Shown here piece after piece: positions 55,140 to 64,000 of a DNA stretch of 64,000 nucleotides. Made by a program: the position numbers and the translations under genes. This stretch comes from Odoribacter splanchnicus DSM 20712 (GTDB taxonomy: Bacteria; Bacteroidota; Bacteroidia; Bacteroidales; Marinifilaceae). The notes beneath the pieces were generated by a model that worked only from the letters and a program-made list of their open reading frames with translations, had not been told where the DNA came from and made no database searches. Location of the stretch: contig NC_015160.1 of the NCBI RefSeq assembly GCF_000190535.1, positions 3,162,001 to 3,226,000 of the forward strand, read 5' to 3'. Numbering within the stretch: position 1 is the stretch's first letter; every line of letters begins with the position of its first letter.

Positions 55140-56876
55140 TTAAAAACGTTCTTCCGTTTCTGCATTTCCTATCGCCTTCTCTTTGGTAAAATGAAGAATA
55201 TGGATTATATCTCTGACATCACAACTCCGGCGATTCGAAGTATAAACCGTATCTAAAACATATTCCTCTCCATATTTCTGACGAAATTCTTCCAATAGCC
55301 CCTGCTTCACTAAAACGTAGCCTTCTTCAGGCAATTCTTTTTCAAAAAGCGCCATCCGGTCACCATTGAAAAAATTGACACTATAGAAGAAATAAGTATA
55401 AGAATAAATTTTGCCTTCGGGCACCCATTTCCGTGCTTCCTGCGCCAAACCGATATCCGATTTGGTATTCAATACGGCAGGCTGATAAACTCCGTCCAAA
55501 ACGACAAATATCGTAAACAATAATCCGCACAAAGTATACAATACCTGAGTATTCCAGGGTTTACTTTTCAATTTTCTAAGCAAAACAACGACAGCAACAA
55601 TCGGTAAAAAGATCAGAACAATATTGAATAAATTCATTGGAATTTCTTCCAACGCATGCAAAAAAGCGATATTCTCTACAGCCCTTTTACCCGCAAAAAT
55701 CGTGTCGGGAACAGCTCCTGCTTTCACGACAAAAAATACGACAGTCAGTAAAATAATAAGGCAAGAGATAACGATAGCAAAAATCTTTATGGCAGTTTTC
55801 CCCATACGAACCAACCAAAGAAAATAAACCGCCAGAAAATAACCGATAAAAGGGTATATCGGTAACAGATAAACACTTCTCTTACTTGCAGGGATACAAT
55901 AAAATACAAATATCAGTGCTATAGTCAAAAAAGAATACAAGTGAACCGGATCACTGGTCCGGACTTTCTCTACCGTTTGTTGCCACTTCTCTTTCCAGGT
56001 CCCGGTCCATTTGCGGTAACGCAAACAGAAAAGAGAGAAGAGCAACAACAAAGTCCAGGGGAGATAGCCGGCCATAAGCATATAAATATTATAATAAAAA
56101 GGATTTTCATGGGAAGCATAAGACATCTTACCTAAAAACCGCCCGAAATTTTCTTCCATCATCAAATCTAAAAATTCCTGCTTTCCTTCGTTGTAAGCCA
56201 AAACATACCAAATGGCAGGTAAAACACAAGCCAATAGGGCTATCCCGATAAAACGCAAAACCAATTTCCAGAAATGTCCTTTTCTTATCCAAAGAAATAC
56301 GCCGGCTACCAAACAAGGTAAAATAATCCCCACCGGTCCTTTAGTCAAGGTAGCACATCCCATAAACAGAATAGCCAGCCAGGGGATCCCTCTCAAATCT
56401 TTTTCATACCACGAATAAAAACGGATAATAGCCAACACAATAAAAGCGGTCAATACCATATCTACCCGGCAGGTGAAACCGGCACGGTGTACCTCGAAAC
56501 AGGTCAACATGACAAAGGCGGTCAATAACCCGACAGTTGCCCCTTTACGTCTGGCATAAAACCAATAAATAGCGGCAGCCATAATGATCAGGGCCAAAGC
56601 AGACGGAACCCGGGAGGAGTATTCGGACACTTCACCGCACAAAGTGGAAACAGCAGCCACACTCCAATGCAAAAAAGGAGGTTTAAAAGCAATCTCACCA
56701 TCATAATTCCGGGGCAAAATCCAATTCCCGTGTTCCAACATAGAATAAGCCACAATAGCTTCCCGAGGCTCACCTTTCGTATTATAATCCGTTAAACCTA
56801 AAAGAGGGAAAATGGTTAATACACATATTGATAATAATATCAACAAATTACGATTCTGTTCGTTCATCTTCATCAA
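55140..56876 (-). CDS. ArnT/PMT-like membrane glycosyltransferase, second copy
   Basis: 578 residues with about 11-12 membrane helices. The first loop carries TKGEPREAIVAYSMLEHGNW and IAFKPPFLHWSVAA, matching ArnT-type enzymes better than the copy at 48970. The C-terminal soluble part (about 460-578) follows the last helix. It would use the lipid-linked sugar made by a GT2 enzyme to modify lipid A or another envelope acceptor. ATG at 56876 or 56873. Confidence 0.88.
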   Translation of the reverse strand: MMKMNEQNRNLLILLSICVLTIFPLLGLTDYNTKGEPREAIVAYSMLEHGNWILPRNYDGEIAFKPPFLHWSVAAVSTLCGEVSEYSSRVPSALALIIMAAAIYWFYARRKGATVGLLTAFVMLTCFEVHRAGFTCRVDMVLTAFIVLAIIRFYSWYEKDLRGIPWLAILFMGCATLTKGPVGIILPCLVAGVFLWIRKGHFWKLVLRFIGIALLACVLPAIWYVLAYNEGKQEFLDLMMEENFGRFLGKMSYASHENPFYYNIYMLMAGYLPWTLLLLFSLFCLRYRKWTGTWKEKWQQTVEKVRTSDPVHLYSFLTIALIFVFYCIPASKRSVYLLPIYPFIGYFLAVYFLWLVRMGKTAIKIFAIVISCLIILLTVVFFVVKAGAVPDTIFAGKRAVENIAFLHALEEIPMNLFNIVLIFLPIVAVVVLLRKLKSKPWNTQVLYTLCGLLFTIFVVLDGVYQPAVLNTKSDIGLAQEARKWVPEGKIYSYTYFFYSVNFFNGDRMALFEKELPEEGYVLVKQGLLEEFRQKYGEEYVLDTVYTSNRRSCDVRDIIHILHFTKEKAIGNAETEERF

Positions 56877-57040
56877 TGATAAAAAATTAACAATAAAAAC
56901 TACGATCTATTTTTTATACAGGCTTTGCTCTATAATCGGATAAAAATAACTAGTTTTGTTGTAATTTTTCACAATATAGAAAATCTTTTTGATAGAATAA
57001 ACGATAAAAATGAAATCTGTCATTCAACTTTAAACCTAAC

Positions 57041-57748
57041 ATGATGAAATTTAACAGGATACTTCTTAAACTCAGCGGAGAGTCGTTAATGGGCGCTCAA
57101 AAATACGGGATAGACGTGACCCGTGTCGAAAGCTACGCCCGACAAATAAAAGAAATCGCCGAAATGGGCATCCAGATAGGAATAGTAATCGGCGGAGGAA
57201 ATATTTTCCGGGGACTGAGCGGTACCAATAAAGGATTCGACCGGGTTAAAGGAGATAGTATGGGTATGTTGGCCACCGTAATCAATAGTCTGGCACTCAG
57301 TTCGGCACTCGACAACGAGAATTGCCGGAACAAAGTACTGACAGCTATACGCATGGAGCCCATCGGAGAATTCTACTCCAAAGCCAAAGCGATAGAATAC
57401 CTTGAAAACGGCTATGTCACCATTTTCAGTGCCGGAACGGGTAATCCCTATTTCACAACCGATACAGGCAGTAGTTTGCGTGCCATAGAAATAGAAGCCG
57501 ATGCCATGTTGAAAGGGACACGGGTAGACGGTATTTATACCGCCGATCCGGAAAAAGATCCGACAGCCACCAAATTCGAGAAAATCACGTATGACGAAAT
57601 TTATAATAAAGGGTTAAAAGTCATGGATCTCACCGCAACGACCATGTGCAAAGAAAACCACCTTCCTATCGTTGTTTTCAATATGGATGTTGAAGGAAAC
57701 CTTAAAAAATTAATGGAAGGCCAACAGATCGGTACGATCGTCTATTAA
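57041..57748 (+). CDS. pyrH: UMP kinase
   Basis: 235 residues. LLKLSGESLMG, VIGGGNIFRGL, the Asp/Thr-rich ISAGTGNPYFTTD-like segment (FSAGTGNPYFTTDTGSSLRA) and DGIYTADPEKDP identify the bacterial hexameric UMP kinase, which makes UDP in pyrimidine synthesis. A TAGTTTTG -7 box lies at 56951-56958. The gene is followed by dxs after a 73-base gap. ATG at 57041 or 57044. Confidence 0.96.
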   Translation: MMKFNRILLKLSGESLMGAQKYGIDVTRVESYARQIKEIAEMGIQIGIVIGGGNIFRGLSGTNKGFDRVKGDSMGMLATVINSLALSSALDNENCRNKVLTAIRMEPIGEFYSKAKAIEYLENGYVTIFSAGTGNPYFTTDTGSSLRAIEIEADAMLKGTRVDGIYTADPEKDPTATKFEKITYDEIYNKGLKVMDLTATTMCKENHLPIVVFNMDVEGNLKKLMEGQQIGTIVY

Positions 57749-57821
57749 TCTGCTAATATAATATGAACTAATAGGTTGATGTTTGTTATTAGCCCATTAT
57801 TTATTAGCAAATGATGCATAC

Positions 57822-59717
57822 ATGAGTATCCTTGATTCTATAAATACACCTGAAGATTTAAAAAAAGTATCTGAAGATTCATTGATTCAGTTATGTCAGG
57901 AAATCCGGCAGAAAATCATCGATGATTGTGCCGAAAATCCGGGACATCTCGGATCAAGTCTGGGAGTCGTAGAATTGACTGTTGCGCTTCATTATATCCT
58001 CGACACCCCTTACGACAATCTTGTTTGGGACGTCGGACATCAATCTTATGCCCATAAAATACTCACCGGCCGCAAAGAACAATTCAAAACCAAACGTATC
58101 TACGGAGGAATCAGCGGTTTCCCGAAGATATCGGAAAGTGAATACGATTCGTTCGGTACAGGTCATTCTTCTACTTCGATTTCGGCAGCTTTAGGCATGG
58201 CTATTGCAGCAAAAATCAACGGAGAAACCGGGCGGCAAAGCGTGGCCGTAATCGGCGACGGTTCGATGACAGGCGGAATGGCTTTCGAAGCCCTCAACAA
58301 TGCCGGGGTATACGATTCCAACCTATTAGTCATCCTGAACGACAATAATATGGCGATCGATCCCAACGTAGGAGGCTTGAACGAATATCTGTTGGACATC
58401 AGTACTTCTAAGACCTATAATAAAATCAAGGGGGATGTATGGAACGTTTTAGGTAAACTAAACCGGATCAGTCCAGGCATGAGGAATTTTATCCAGAATA
58501 TCGACAATAGCATAAAATCGATGCTTCTGAAAAAAAGTAATCTTTTCGAAGCTATGGGATTACGTTATTTCGGTCCTGTCGACGGCCACGATATCCATCA
58601 TCTGATCAAAATATTACGGGACCTGAAAAATATACCGGGTCCTAAAGTTTTGCATTGCATTACGGTCAAAGGAAAAGGATTTAAAGAAGCCGAAATCAAT
58701 CAAACAATCTGGCATGCCCCCGGCAAGTTCAATAAAGTGACCGGAGAGCGAATTAAAGAGAATAATCCTAACATTCCGGCCAAATTTCAGGATGTTTTTG
58801 GAAACACAGTCACAGAGCTGGCGAAGAGCAATTCCAAGATCATCGGAATCACCCCTGCTATGCCTACCGGCTGTTCATTAAATATCATGATGCATGAAAT
58901 GCCGGATCGTTGTTTCGATGTCGGGATTGCCGAGCAACACGCCGTCACTTTTTCTGCCGGCCTGGCGGCAAAAGGATTTGTTCCTTTCTGCAATATCTAT
59001 TCTTCATTTATGCAGAGAGCCTACGATCAGGTGATTCATGATGTCGCCCTACAAAATCTGAATGTTGTATTTTGCCTCGACCGGGCCGGTTTTGTCGGAG
59101 CCGACGGAGCCACCCATCATGGAGCTTTTGATTTAGCCTATTTCAGATGCATTCCGAATATGATCATCGCAGCTCCCCTGGACGAAGCGGAACTGAGAAA
59201 TATGATGTACACCGCCCAATTACCTGACCAGGGACCTTTTTCCATCCGCTATCCACGCGGAAACGGTTTTCTTGCCGATTGGCATACTCCTTTTCAGGAA
59301 CTGGAAATCGGTAAAGGCAGATGTTTGATCGAGGGAGAAAAAATAGCGATTTTATCTATCGGAAGTATCGGAAATGTAGCGAAGAAAGCTGTATCTCACT
59401 TCGAAGAATCGCTCGTCGCCCTTTATGATATGCGTTTTTTAAAACCTATAGACGAAGAATTATTACATACCGTTTTTCAAAAATTTTCTAAAATAATCAC
59501 CTTGGAAGACGGAACGATTCAAGGTGGATTAGGAAGTGCTGTCGCCGAATTTATGGCCGACCACCAATATCATGCTACTATAAAAAGATTAGGAATTCCG
59601 GATAAGTTTATCGAGCACGGAACTCAACAACAATTATATGAAGAATGCGGATTCGATGAAAAAAGCATAACCCGGTGCATTCAGGAAATGCTCATAGAAA
59701 AGGATACCAGAGAATGA
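57822..59717 (+). CDS. dxs: 1-deoxy-D-xylulose-5-phosphate synthase
   Basis: 631 residues from ATG 57822 (MSILDSINTPEDLKKVSEDS); an upstream ATG at 57783 is not conserved-looking. The thiamine diphosphate site is GDGSMTGGMAFEALNNAG with NDNNMAIDPNVGG. The second domain shows DVGIAEQHAVTFSAGLAAKG and LDRAGFVGADGATHHG. It makes the first dedicated intermediate of the MEP isoprenoid pathway. The stop overlaps the start of the Crp/Fnr gene in ATGA, indicating translational coupling. No TPP riboswitch was seen upstream, only an 8-base dyad (TGCTAATA near 57751, TATTAGCA near 57804). Confidence 0.97.
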   Translation: MSILDSINTPEDLKKVSEDSLIQLCQEIRQKIIDDCAENPGHLGSSLGVVELTVALHYILDTPYDNLVWDVGHQSYAHKILTGRKEQFKTKRIYGGISGFPKISESEYDSFGTGHSSTSISAALGMAIAAKINGETGRQSVAVIGDGSMTGGMAFEALNNAGVYDSNLLVILNDNNMAIDPNVGGLNEYLLDISTSKTYNKIKGDVWNVLGKLNRISPGMRNFIQNIDNSIKSMLLKKSNLFEAMGLRYFGPVDGHDIHHLIKILRDLKNIPGPKVLHCITVKGKGFKEAEINQTIWHAPGKFNKVTGERIKENNPNIPAKFQDVFGNTVTELAKSNSKIIGITPAMPTGCSLNIMMHEMPDRCFDVGIAEQHAVTFSAGLAAKGFVPFCNIYSSFMQRAYDQVIHDVALQNLNVVFCLDRAGFVGADGATHHGAFDLAYFRCIPNMIIAAPLDEAELRNMMYTAQLPDQGPFSIRYPRGNGFLADWHTPFQELEIGKGRCLIEGEKIAILSIGSIGNVAKKAVSHFEESLVALYDMRFLKPIDEELLHTVFQKFSKIITLEDGTIQGGLGSAVAEFMADHQYHATIKRLGIPDKFIEHGTQQQLYEECGFDEKSITRCIQEMLIEKDTRE

Positions 59718-60433
59718 AAAACGAATTAAACAAACATTCAAATATAGTTTTGCCGGACTTAGGGTCTTGTTACAAAAAACTAAAACAGACCTTTACCAAT
59801 CTTTCGGACGAAGAATTAAAAGGCCTGCTTCGTCCGGATTCGGTCAAATATTACAAGAAAGGTGAACTGATTTACGCGGAAGGCACAAGAATCAAAGGTT
59901 GTTATTTCATATACAGCGGAATCATCAAAATATATCAAACAGGACATGAAGGGAAAGAGCAAATTATCAAATTCGATCAGGAAGGAGACCTCTTCGGCTT
60001 CCGTTCAGTCATCCGGCACGAACCTGCTTGCACCTCTATAGAAACACATTCAGAGGCAATTCTATGTTATATACCCGATTCGGTTTTGTTAAACTTAATC
60101 CGGAATAATTCAGGTTTTGCCTACGATATGATGCAAATAGCCTGTAAAGAATTGGGCGACTCGAATCGTTACATCCGGGATATTGCACAAAAATCTGTAA
60201 AAGAACGCCTGGCCGAGATCTTACTCCTCATTGCAGATGATTTCGGTATCGAACAAGACGGAAGTTTAAAACTGAATATCACCCGTGAAGACCTTAGCAA
60301 TTTTGTCGGGACAGCGACAGAAACCGTTATTCGTTTACTTTCCGACTACAAAAACGACGGATTGATCGAAGTCAAAGGACGTAAAATAAAATTATTGAAT
60401 ATTGAAAAACTGAAAACGATTGCAGGAATGTAA
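59714..60433 (+). CDS. Crp/Fnr-family transcription regulator
   Basis: 239 residues from ATG 59714, which shares ATGA with the dxs stop; a longer frame from 59675 would overlap dxs by 43 bases. A cyclic-nucleotide-binding beta-barrel (about 30-125: KGELIYAEGTRIKGCYFIYS, IIKFDQEGDLFGFRS) precedes a Crp-type HTH (VKERLAEILLLIADDFGI, TREDLSNFVGTATETVIRLL). No FNR-type N-terminal Cys cluster is present. Ligand and targets are unknown. Confidence 0.92.
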   Translation: MKNELNKHSNIVLPDLGSCYKKLKQTFTNLSDEELKGLLRPDSVKYYKKGELIYAEGTRIKGCYFIYSGIIKIYQTGHEGKEQIIKFDQEGDLFGFRSVIRHEPACTSIETHSEAILCYIPDSVLLNLIRNNSGFAYDMMQIACKELGDSNRYIRDIAQKSVKERLAEILLLIADDFGIEQDGSLKLNITREDLSNFVGTATETVIRLLSDYKNDGLIEVKGRKIKLLNIEKLKTIAGM

Positions 60434-60488
60434 AAAATATTGTATCTTGAGGGGCATTTAAAAAGAGGAACCTTCAAAGAAATACAAT

Positions 60489-61688
60489 ATGTTACAAATC
60501 TCAGAAAAAGGAAAAAAAATCCCGGCTTCTCCGATCCGTAAGCTGGTCCCTTATGCAGACCGTGCCAAAGAAAGAGGAATAAAGGTCTATCACCTGAATA
60601 TCGGACAGCCGGATATCGCTACTCCTGAAGTAGCTTTGAAAGCAGTCCGGCAAATGAAACTTCCTGTAATCGAATATACGGCTTCCGCCGGAAATCATAC
60701 ACTTCGTACCAAATTAGCCGGATATTATCAGAAATTAGGGATCTCCCTGACCGAAGAAGACATACTGATTACTACCGGTGGCTCGGAAGCCATTCTGTTT
60801 GCTTTCATGAGCACCTTGAACGAGGGAGATGAAATTATTATACCGGAGCCGTTTTACGCCAATTATACGGCTTTCGCCTTAATGGTCGGAGCCAAAATTA
60901 AAACGGTAACAGCAAAAATCGAAGACAATTTCGCCCTTCCACCGATGAGTGAATTTGAAAAACAAATTACACCCAAAACCAAAGGAATTGTAATTGTCAA
61001 CCCCAATAATCCGACAGGTTATCTATATTCCCCCAAAGAGCTGGAAGAGTTGGCGAAGATTGTAAAAAAACACGAATTATACCTATATTCTGACGAAGTC
61101 TACAGACGATATTGTTATGATGGCTTAAAACATTTTTCAGTAATGAATCTGAAAGGAATCGAACAAAACACCATTCTTTTCGATTCCATGTCGAAGCGTT
61201 ACAGCGAATGCGGTATCCGTGTCGGAGCGATCATCACTAAAAATAAAGCGATATTGGATGCAGCCCTCAAATTCGGCATGGCCCGCCTTTGCCCTCCCGC
61301 TTTGGGACAAATTGCAGCCGAAGCCTCTCTGGACACCACCGACGAATATTTTGAAAGCGTCTATCATGAATATATCAAAAGAAGAAACTTCATGGTAGAA
61401 GCCTTGAATAAAATGCCGGGAGTGGTTTGTCCTATACCCAAAGGGGCCTTTTATTCCATAGTCAAGTTGCCTGTCGACGACGCTGAAAAATTCGCTCAAT
61501 GGTTATTGGAAGAATTCGACTATAACGGTCAAACCGTTATGCTCGCCCCTGCCAGCGGCTTCTATTATACTCCCGGATTAGGCAAAAATGAAGTAAGAAT
61601 AGCTTATGTTCTAAAAATCAGTGATCTTCAAAAAGCGATGGAAATTTTATCCGTAGCTTTAAAGACTTACCCGGGAAAGACATTATAA
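60489..61688 (+). CDS. Class I/II PLP-dependent aminotransferase (aspartate aminotransferase-like)
   Basis: 399 residues. NIGQPDIATPEVA, IVNPNNPTGYLYSP, LYSDEVYRRYCYDG and SMSKRYSECGIRVGA (PLP-binding Lys) are the fold I signatures. The arginine that binds the substrate carboxylate is in NEVRIAYVL near 380. The family transfers amino groups among aspartate, alanine and related amino acids; the exact substrate cannot be fixed. A TATCTTGA box lies near 60441, 45 bases upstream. Confidence 0.92.
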   Translation: MLQISEKGKKIPASPIRKLVPYADRAKERGIKVYHLNIGQPDIATPEVALKAVRQMKLPVIEYTASAGNHTLRTKLAGYYQKLGISLTEEDILITTGGSEAILFAFMSTLNEGDEIIIPEPFYANYTAFALMVGAKIKTVTAKIEDNFALPPMSEFEKQITPKTKGIVIVNPNNPTGYLYSPKELEELAKIVKKHELYLYSDEVYRRYCYDGLKHFSVMNLKGIEQNTILFDSMSKRYSECGIRVGAIITKNKAILDAALKFGMARLCPPALGQIAAEASLDTTDEYFESVYHEYIKRRNFMVEALNKMPGVVCPIPKGAFYSIVKLPVDDAEKFAQWLLEEFDYNGQTVMLAPASGFYYTPGLGKNEVRIAYVLKISDLQKAMEILSVALKTYPGKTL

Positions 61689-61737
61689 ATTAAGAAACAG
61701 ATTAATAGGCATTTTCCGGGAAGTTTTAGCAGATAGC

Positions 61738-61768
61738 TTTCAGCTTTTAGCTTTTAGTTTTATCTTTG
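61738..61768 (+). promoter_or_regulatory. Promoter of the acyltransferase gene, with heptamer repeats in the spacer
   Basis: TATCTTTG (61761-61768) is a full TAnnTTTG match. TTTC at 61738-61741 sits 19 bases upstream at the -33 position (one mismatch). The region 61735-61762 is made of four near-identical heptamers AGCTTTC/AGCTTTT/AGCTTTT/AGTTTTA. Confidence 0.55.
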
Positions 61769-61801
61769 CAGCAGAAAAGAATTATTTTTTAAAATAAAAT
61801 T

Positions 61802-62932
61802 ATGACATCGGATTCCGAATTTAACACCATCAGACCCTATTGCGATAGCGAAATAGAGGCAGCAATAGAACGTCTATGTAAATCAGAAGAATTTTTGACT
61901 CTGTTTACACACCTAACTAAAATGGACCGTGCAACCATACAAGGAGCTTTACAAGGAATTCGAAGCCGTGCGGAATTTCAAGCCAAATTTTTCGGTCCGG
62001 CCATCCAATCTCTGATCAATACGACTACAGACGGAATTACAGTATCAGGAATGGAATTGGTCGACAAAAATACTTCTTATATTTTTATGTCCAATCATCG
62101 GGATATCATTCTCGATTCAGCCATCCTGAATGTGCTTTTGCGTCAACATGGTAATAAATACACCCGGGCTGCTATAGGAAGTAATCTCCTGATCAACGAC
62201 TGGGTAACCGATTTGGTCAAATTAGATTCTTGTTTTGTCATAGAGAGAGATATAACAGTGAGAGAAATGCTTACGAGTTCGGCTCTCCGCTCAAAATATA
62301 TCCGGGAAGTCATCGAAGAAAACGAAGATTCGGTATGGATCGCCGAACGGGAAGGAAGAACTAAAAACGGCGATGATAAAGCCCAACCCAGTCTATTGAA
62401 AATGCTGAAGATGAGCGGTCCCACCCAATTCGGGATCAATTTCAGAGAACTACATATCATGCCCCTCGCCATCTCCTACGAATGGGAGCCTTGCGATGCC
62501 CTGAAAACCTCGGAATTATATACCAAAACCGTCGGAGAATATATCAAAACTCCCGAAGCCGATATGAACAGTATGCTCACCGGGCTAAGTGACTACAAAG
62601 GACGCGTACATTTCCATATCGATCAGCTCACAGATCAGGAATTCGATGAACTGGATCAACTTCCCTCCAATGGAGACAGAATAGAAGCACTCGCCGGAAT
62701 TATCGATTCTAAAATTCATCAGAATTTCAAGCTTTGGCCGAATAATTACATTGCCTATGATTTATTACATTCGGTAAATAAATTCAAAGCATTCTATACC
62801 GAAGAAGAAAAGAAACGTTTTATCGAAGTGATGACTCAAAAAATGGATAAACTGGAAGGGAATATTTCCCTACTGAACAATATTTATCTGGAAATATATG
62901 CTAATCCGGTAAAAAATCAATTGAAATTATAA
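61802..62932 (+). CDS. Glycerolipid acyltransferase (PlsC/PlsB-like)
   Basis: 376 residues. SNHRDIILDSAILN is the acyltransferase block I, though the His-to-Asp spacing is five residues if the second Asp is counted; FVIERDITVRE and WIAEREGRTKNGDDKAQPSL correspond to blocks II and III. Such enzymes add an acyl chain to glycerol phosphate or lysophosphatidate, or make other envelope lipids. It lies alone behind a clear promoter. Confidence 0.85.
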   Translation: MTSDSEFNTIRPYCDSEIEAAIERLCKSEEFLTLFTHLTKMDRATIQGALQGIRSRAEFQAKFFGPAIQSLINTTTDGITVSGMELVDKNTSYIFMSNHRDIILDSAILNVLLRQHGNKYTRAAIGSNLLINDWVTDLVKLDSCFVIERDITVREMLTSSALRSKYIREVIEENEDSVWIAEREGRTKNGDDKAQPSLLKMLKMSGPTQFGINFRELHIMPLAISYEWEPCDALKTSELYTKTVGEYIKTPEADMNSMLTGLSDYKGRVHFHIDQLTDQEFDELDQLPSNGDRIEALAGIIDSKIHQNFKLWPNNYIAYDLLHSVNKFKAFYTEEEKKRFIEVMTQKMDKLEGNISLLNNIYLEIYANPVKNQLKL

Positions 62933-63025
62933 TCCTTCGTACAGCAAGGACGAATACAATGTTTAACGGATAGAAAAAACGATTCGCCTGCCGCATTTTA
63001 ATTTTACATATAAGTTATACCCACT

Positions 63026-63204
63026 ATGAAAATTATTCGCCTACTGATAATACTCACTGCTTTCTTACTGATGATATCGAGTGCACTATCTCTATTTAGC
63101 AATACCGATAGGACACCGGTCTATATCAACGTCGCTTCTATGGCTTGTTTAATGATAGTCGTTACACTGTTAAACTTCAAGAATAAAAATAAAAACGAAC
63201 AATA

Positions 63205-63205
<1 letters not shown>
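63026..63205 (+). CDS. Small two-helix membrane protein of unknown function
   Basis: 59 residues, ATG at 63026 to TAA at 63203-63205. Two hydrophobic segments (about 6-24, LLIILTAFLLMISSALSL, and 33-50, YINVASMACLMIVVTLLN) are separated by a polar turn and followed by a Lys/Asn-rich tail. The stop shares TAATG with the next gene, so the two are translationally coupled. Family not recognised. Confidence 0.7.

Positions 63206-64000
<795 letters not shown>

Noticed and set aside
57749-57821. Possible TPP riboswitch before dxs
   Set aside because: The gap is only 73 bases and shows none of the conserved TPP-binding core; only an 8-base dyad is present.

Overview
The window reads as chromosome of a gut Bacteroidales, most likely Odoribacteraceae (Odoribacter or Butyricimonas type; inference). 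Supporting signs are two SusC/SusD import loci, an ECF sigma factor/FecR pair, many lipoproteins with a Cys followed by polar or acidic residues, Bacteroidetes promoters of the TAnnTTTG type, and near absence of Shine-Dalgarno sequences. No plasmid, prophage, insertion sequence, CRISPR array or rRNA was seen. One tRNA-Arg is present.

Layout. 1-6321 (+): the 3' part of a SusC/SusD locus (receptor C-terminus, SusD, DUF4843 lipoprotein, PKD-like lipoprotein, one unknown lipoprotein). 6405-7392: two decayed genes, one with an in-frame TGA exactly where an EGF-like domain needs a cysteine, the other a 6-bladed beta-propeller lipoprotein that has lost its middle. A TlpA-type thioredoxin follows. 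8007-20808: housekeeping genes (endonuclease, S41 protease, polyprenyl synthase, alcohol dehydrogenase, GNAT, tRNA-Arg, dtd, MazG-like, RND/MMPL exporter, deoC, YjbR, mutS). 20996-35602 (-): a complete ECF sigma/anti-sigma/SusC/SusD locus whose downstream genes are unusual: a divergent lipoprotein, a helical repeat protein, a putative clan CD (gingipain-like) cysteine peptidase and three thioredoxin-fold proteins. This is the best candidate for an undescribed system: peptide or protein import coupled to extracytoplasmic thiol chemistry.

35720-42001: cyclophilin, SPOR lipoprotein, PAP2-like membrane protein, rpoN, asnS and hemW. 42108-45140: a TonB receptor/DUF4249 lipoprotein pair. 45141-46230: 1.09 kb without an intact gene, holding two inverted copies of a long palindromic element, an orphan 3' coding remnant and the promoter/leader of the ribosomal operon. 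46231-48805: rplM-rpsI-rpsB-tsf. 48970-56876: an envelope-glycan or lipid A modification island (two ArnT-like GT39 enzymes, a LAB_N membrane protein, two GT2 enzymes, an LTA-synthase/phosphoethanolamine-transferase-like enzyme). 57041-64000: pyrH, dxs translationally coupled to a Crp/Fnr regulator, an aminotransferase, an acyltransferase, two small unknown genes and the start of gltX.

The two SusCD loci collect nutrients at the outer membrane. The second is self-regulated: the receptor carries an STN domain that can signal through FecR to the ECF sigma factor encoded just upstream.
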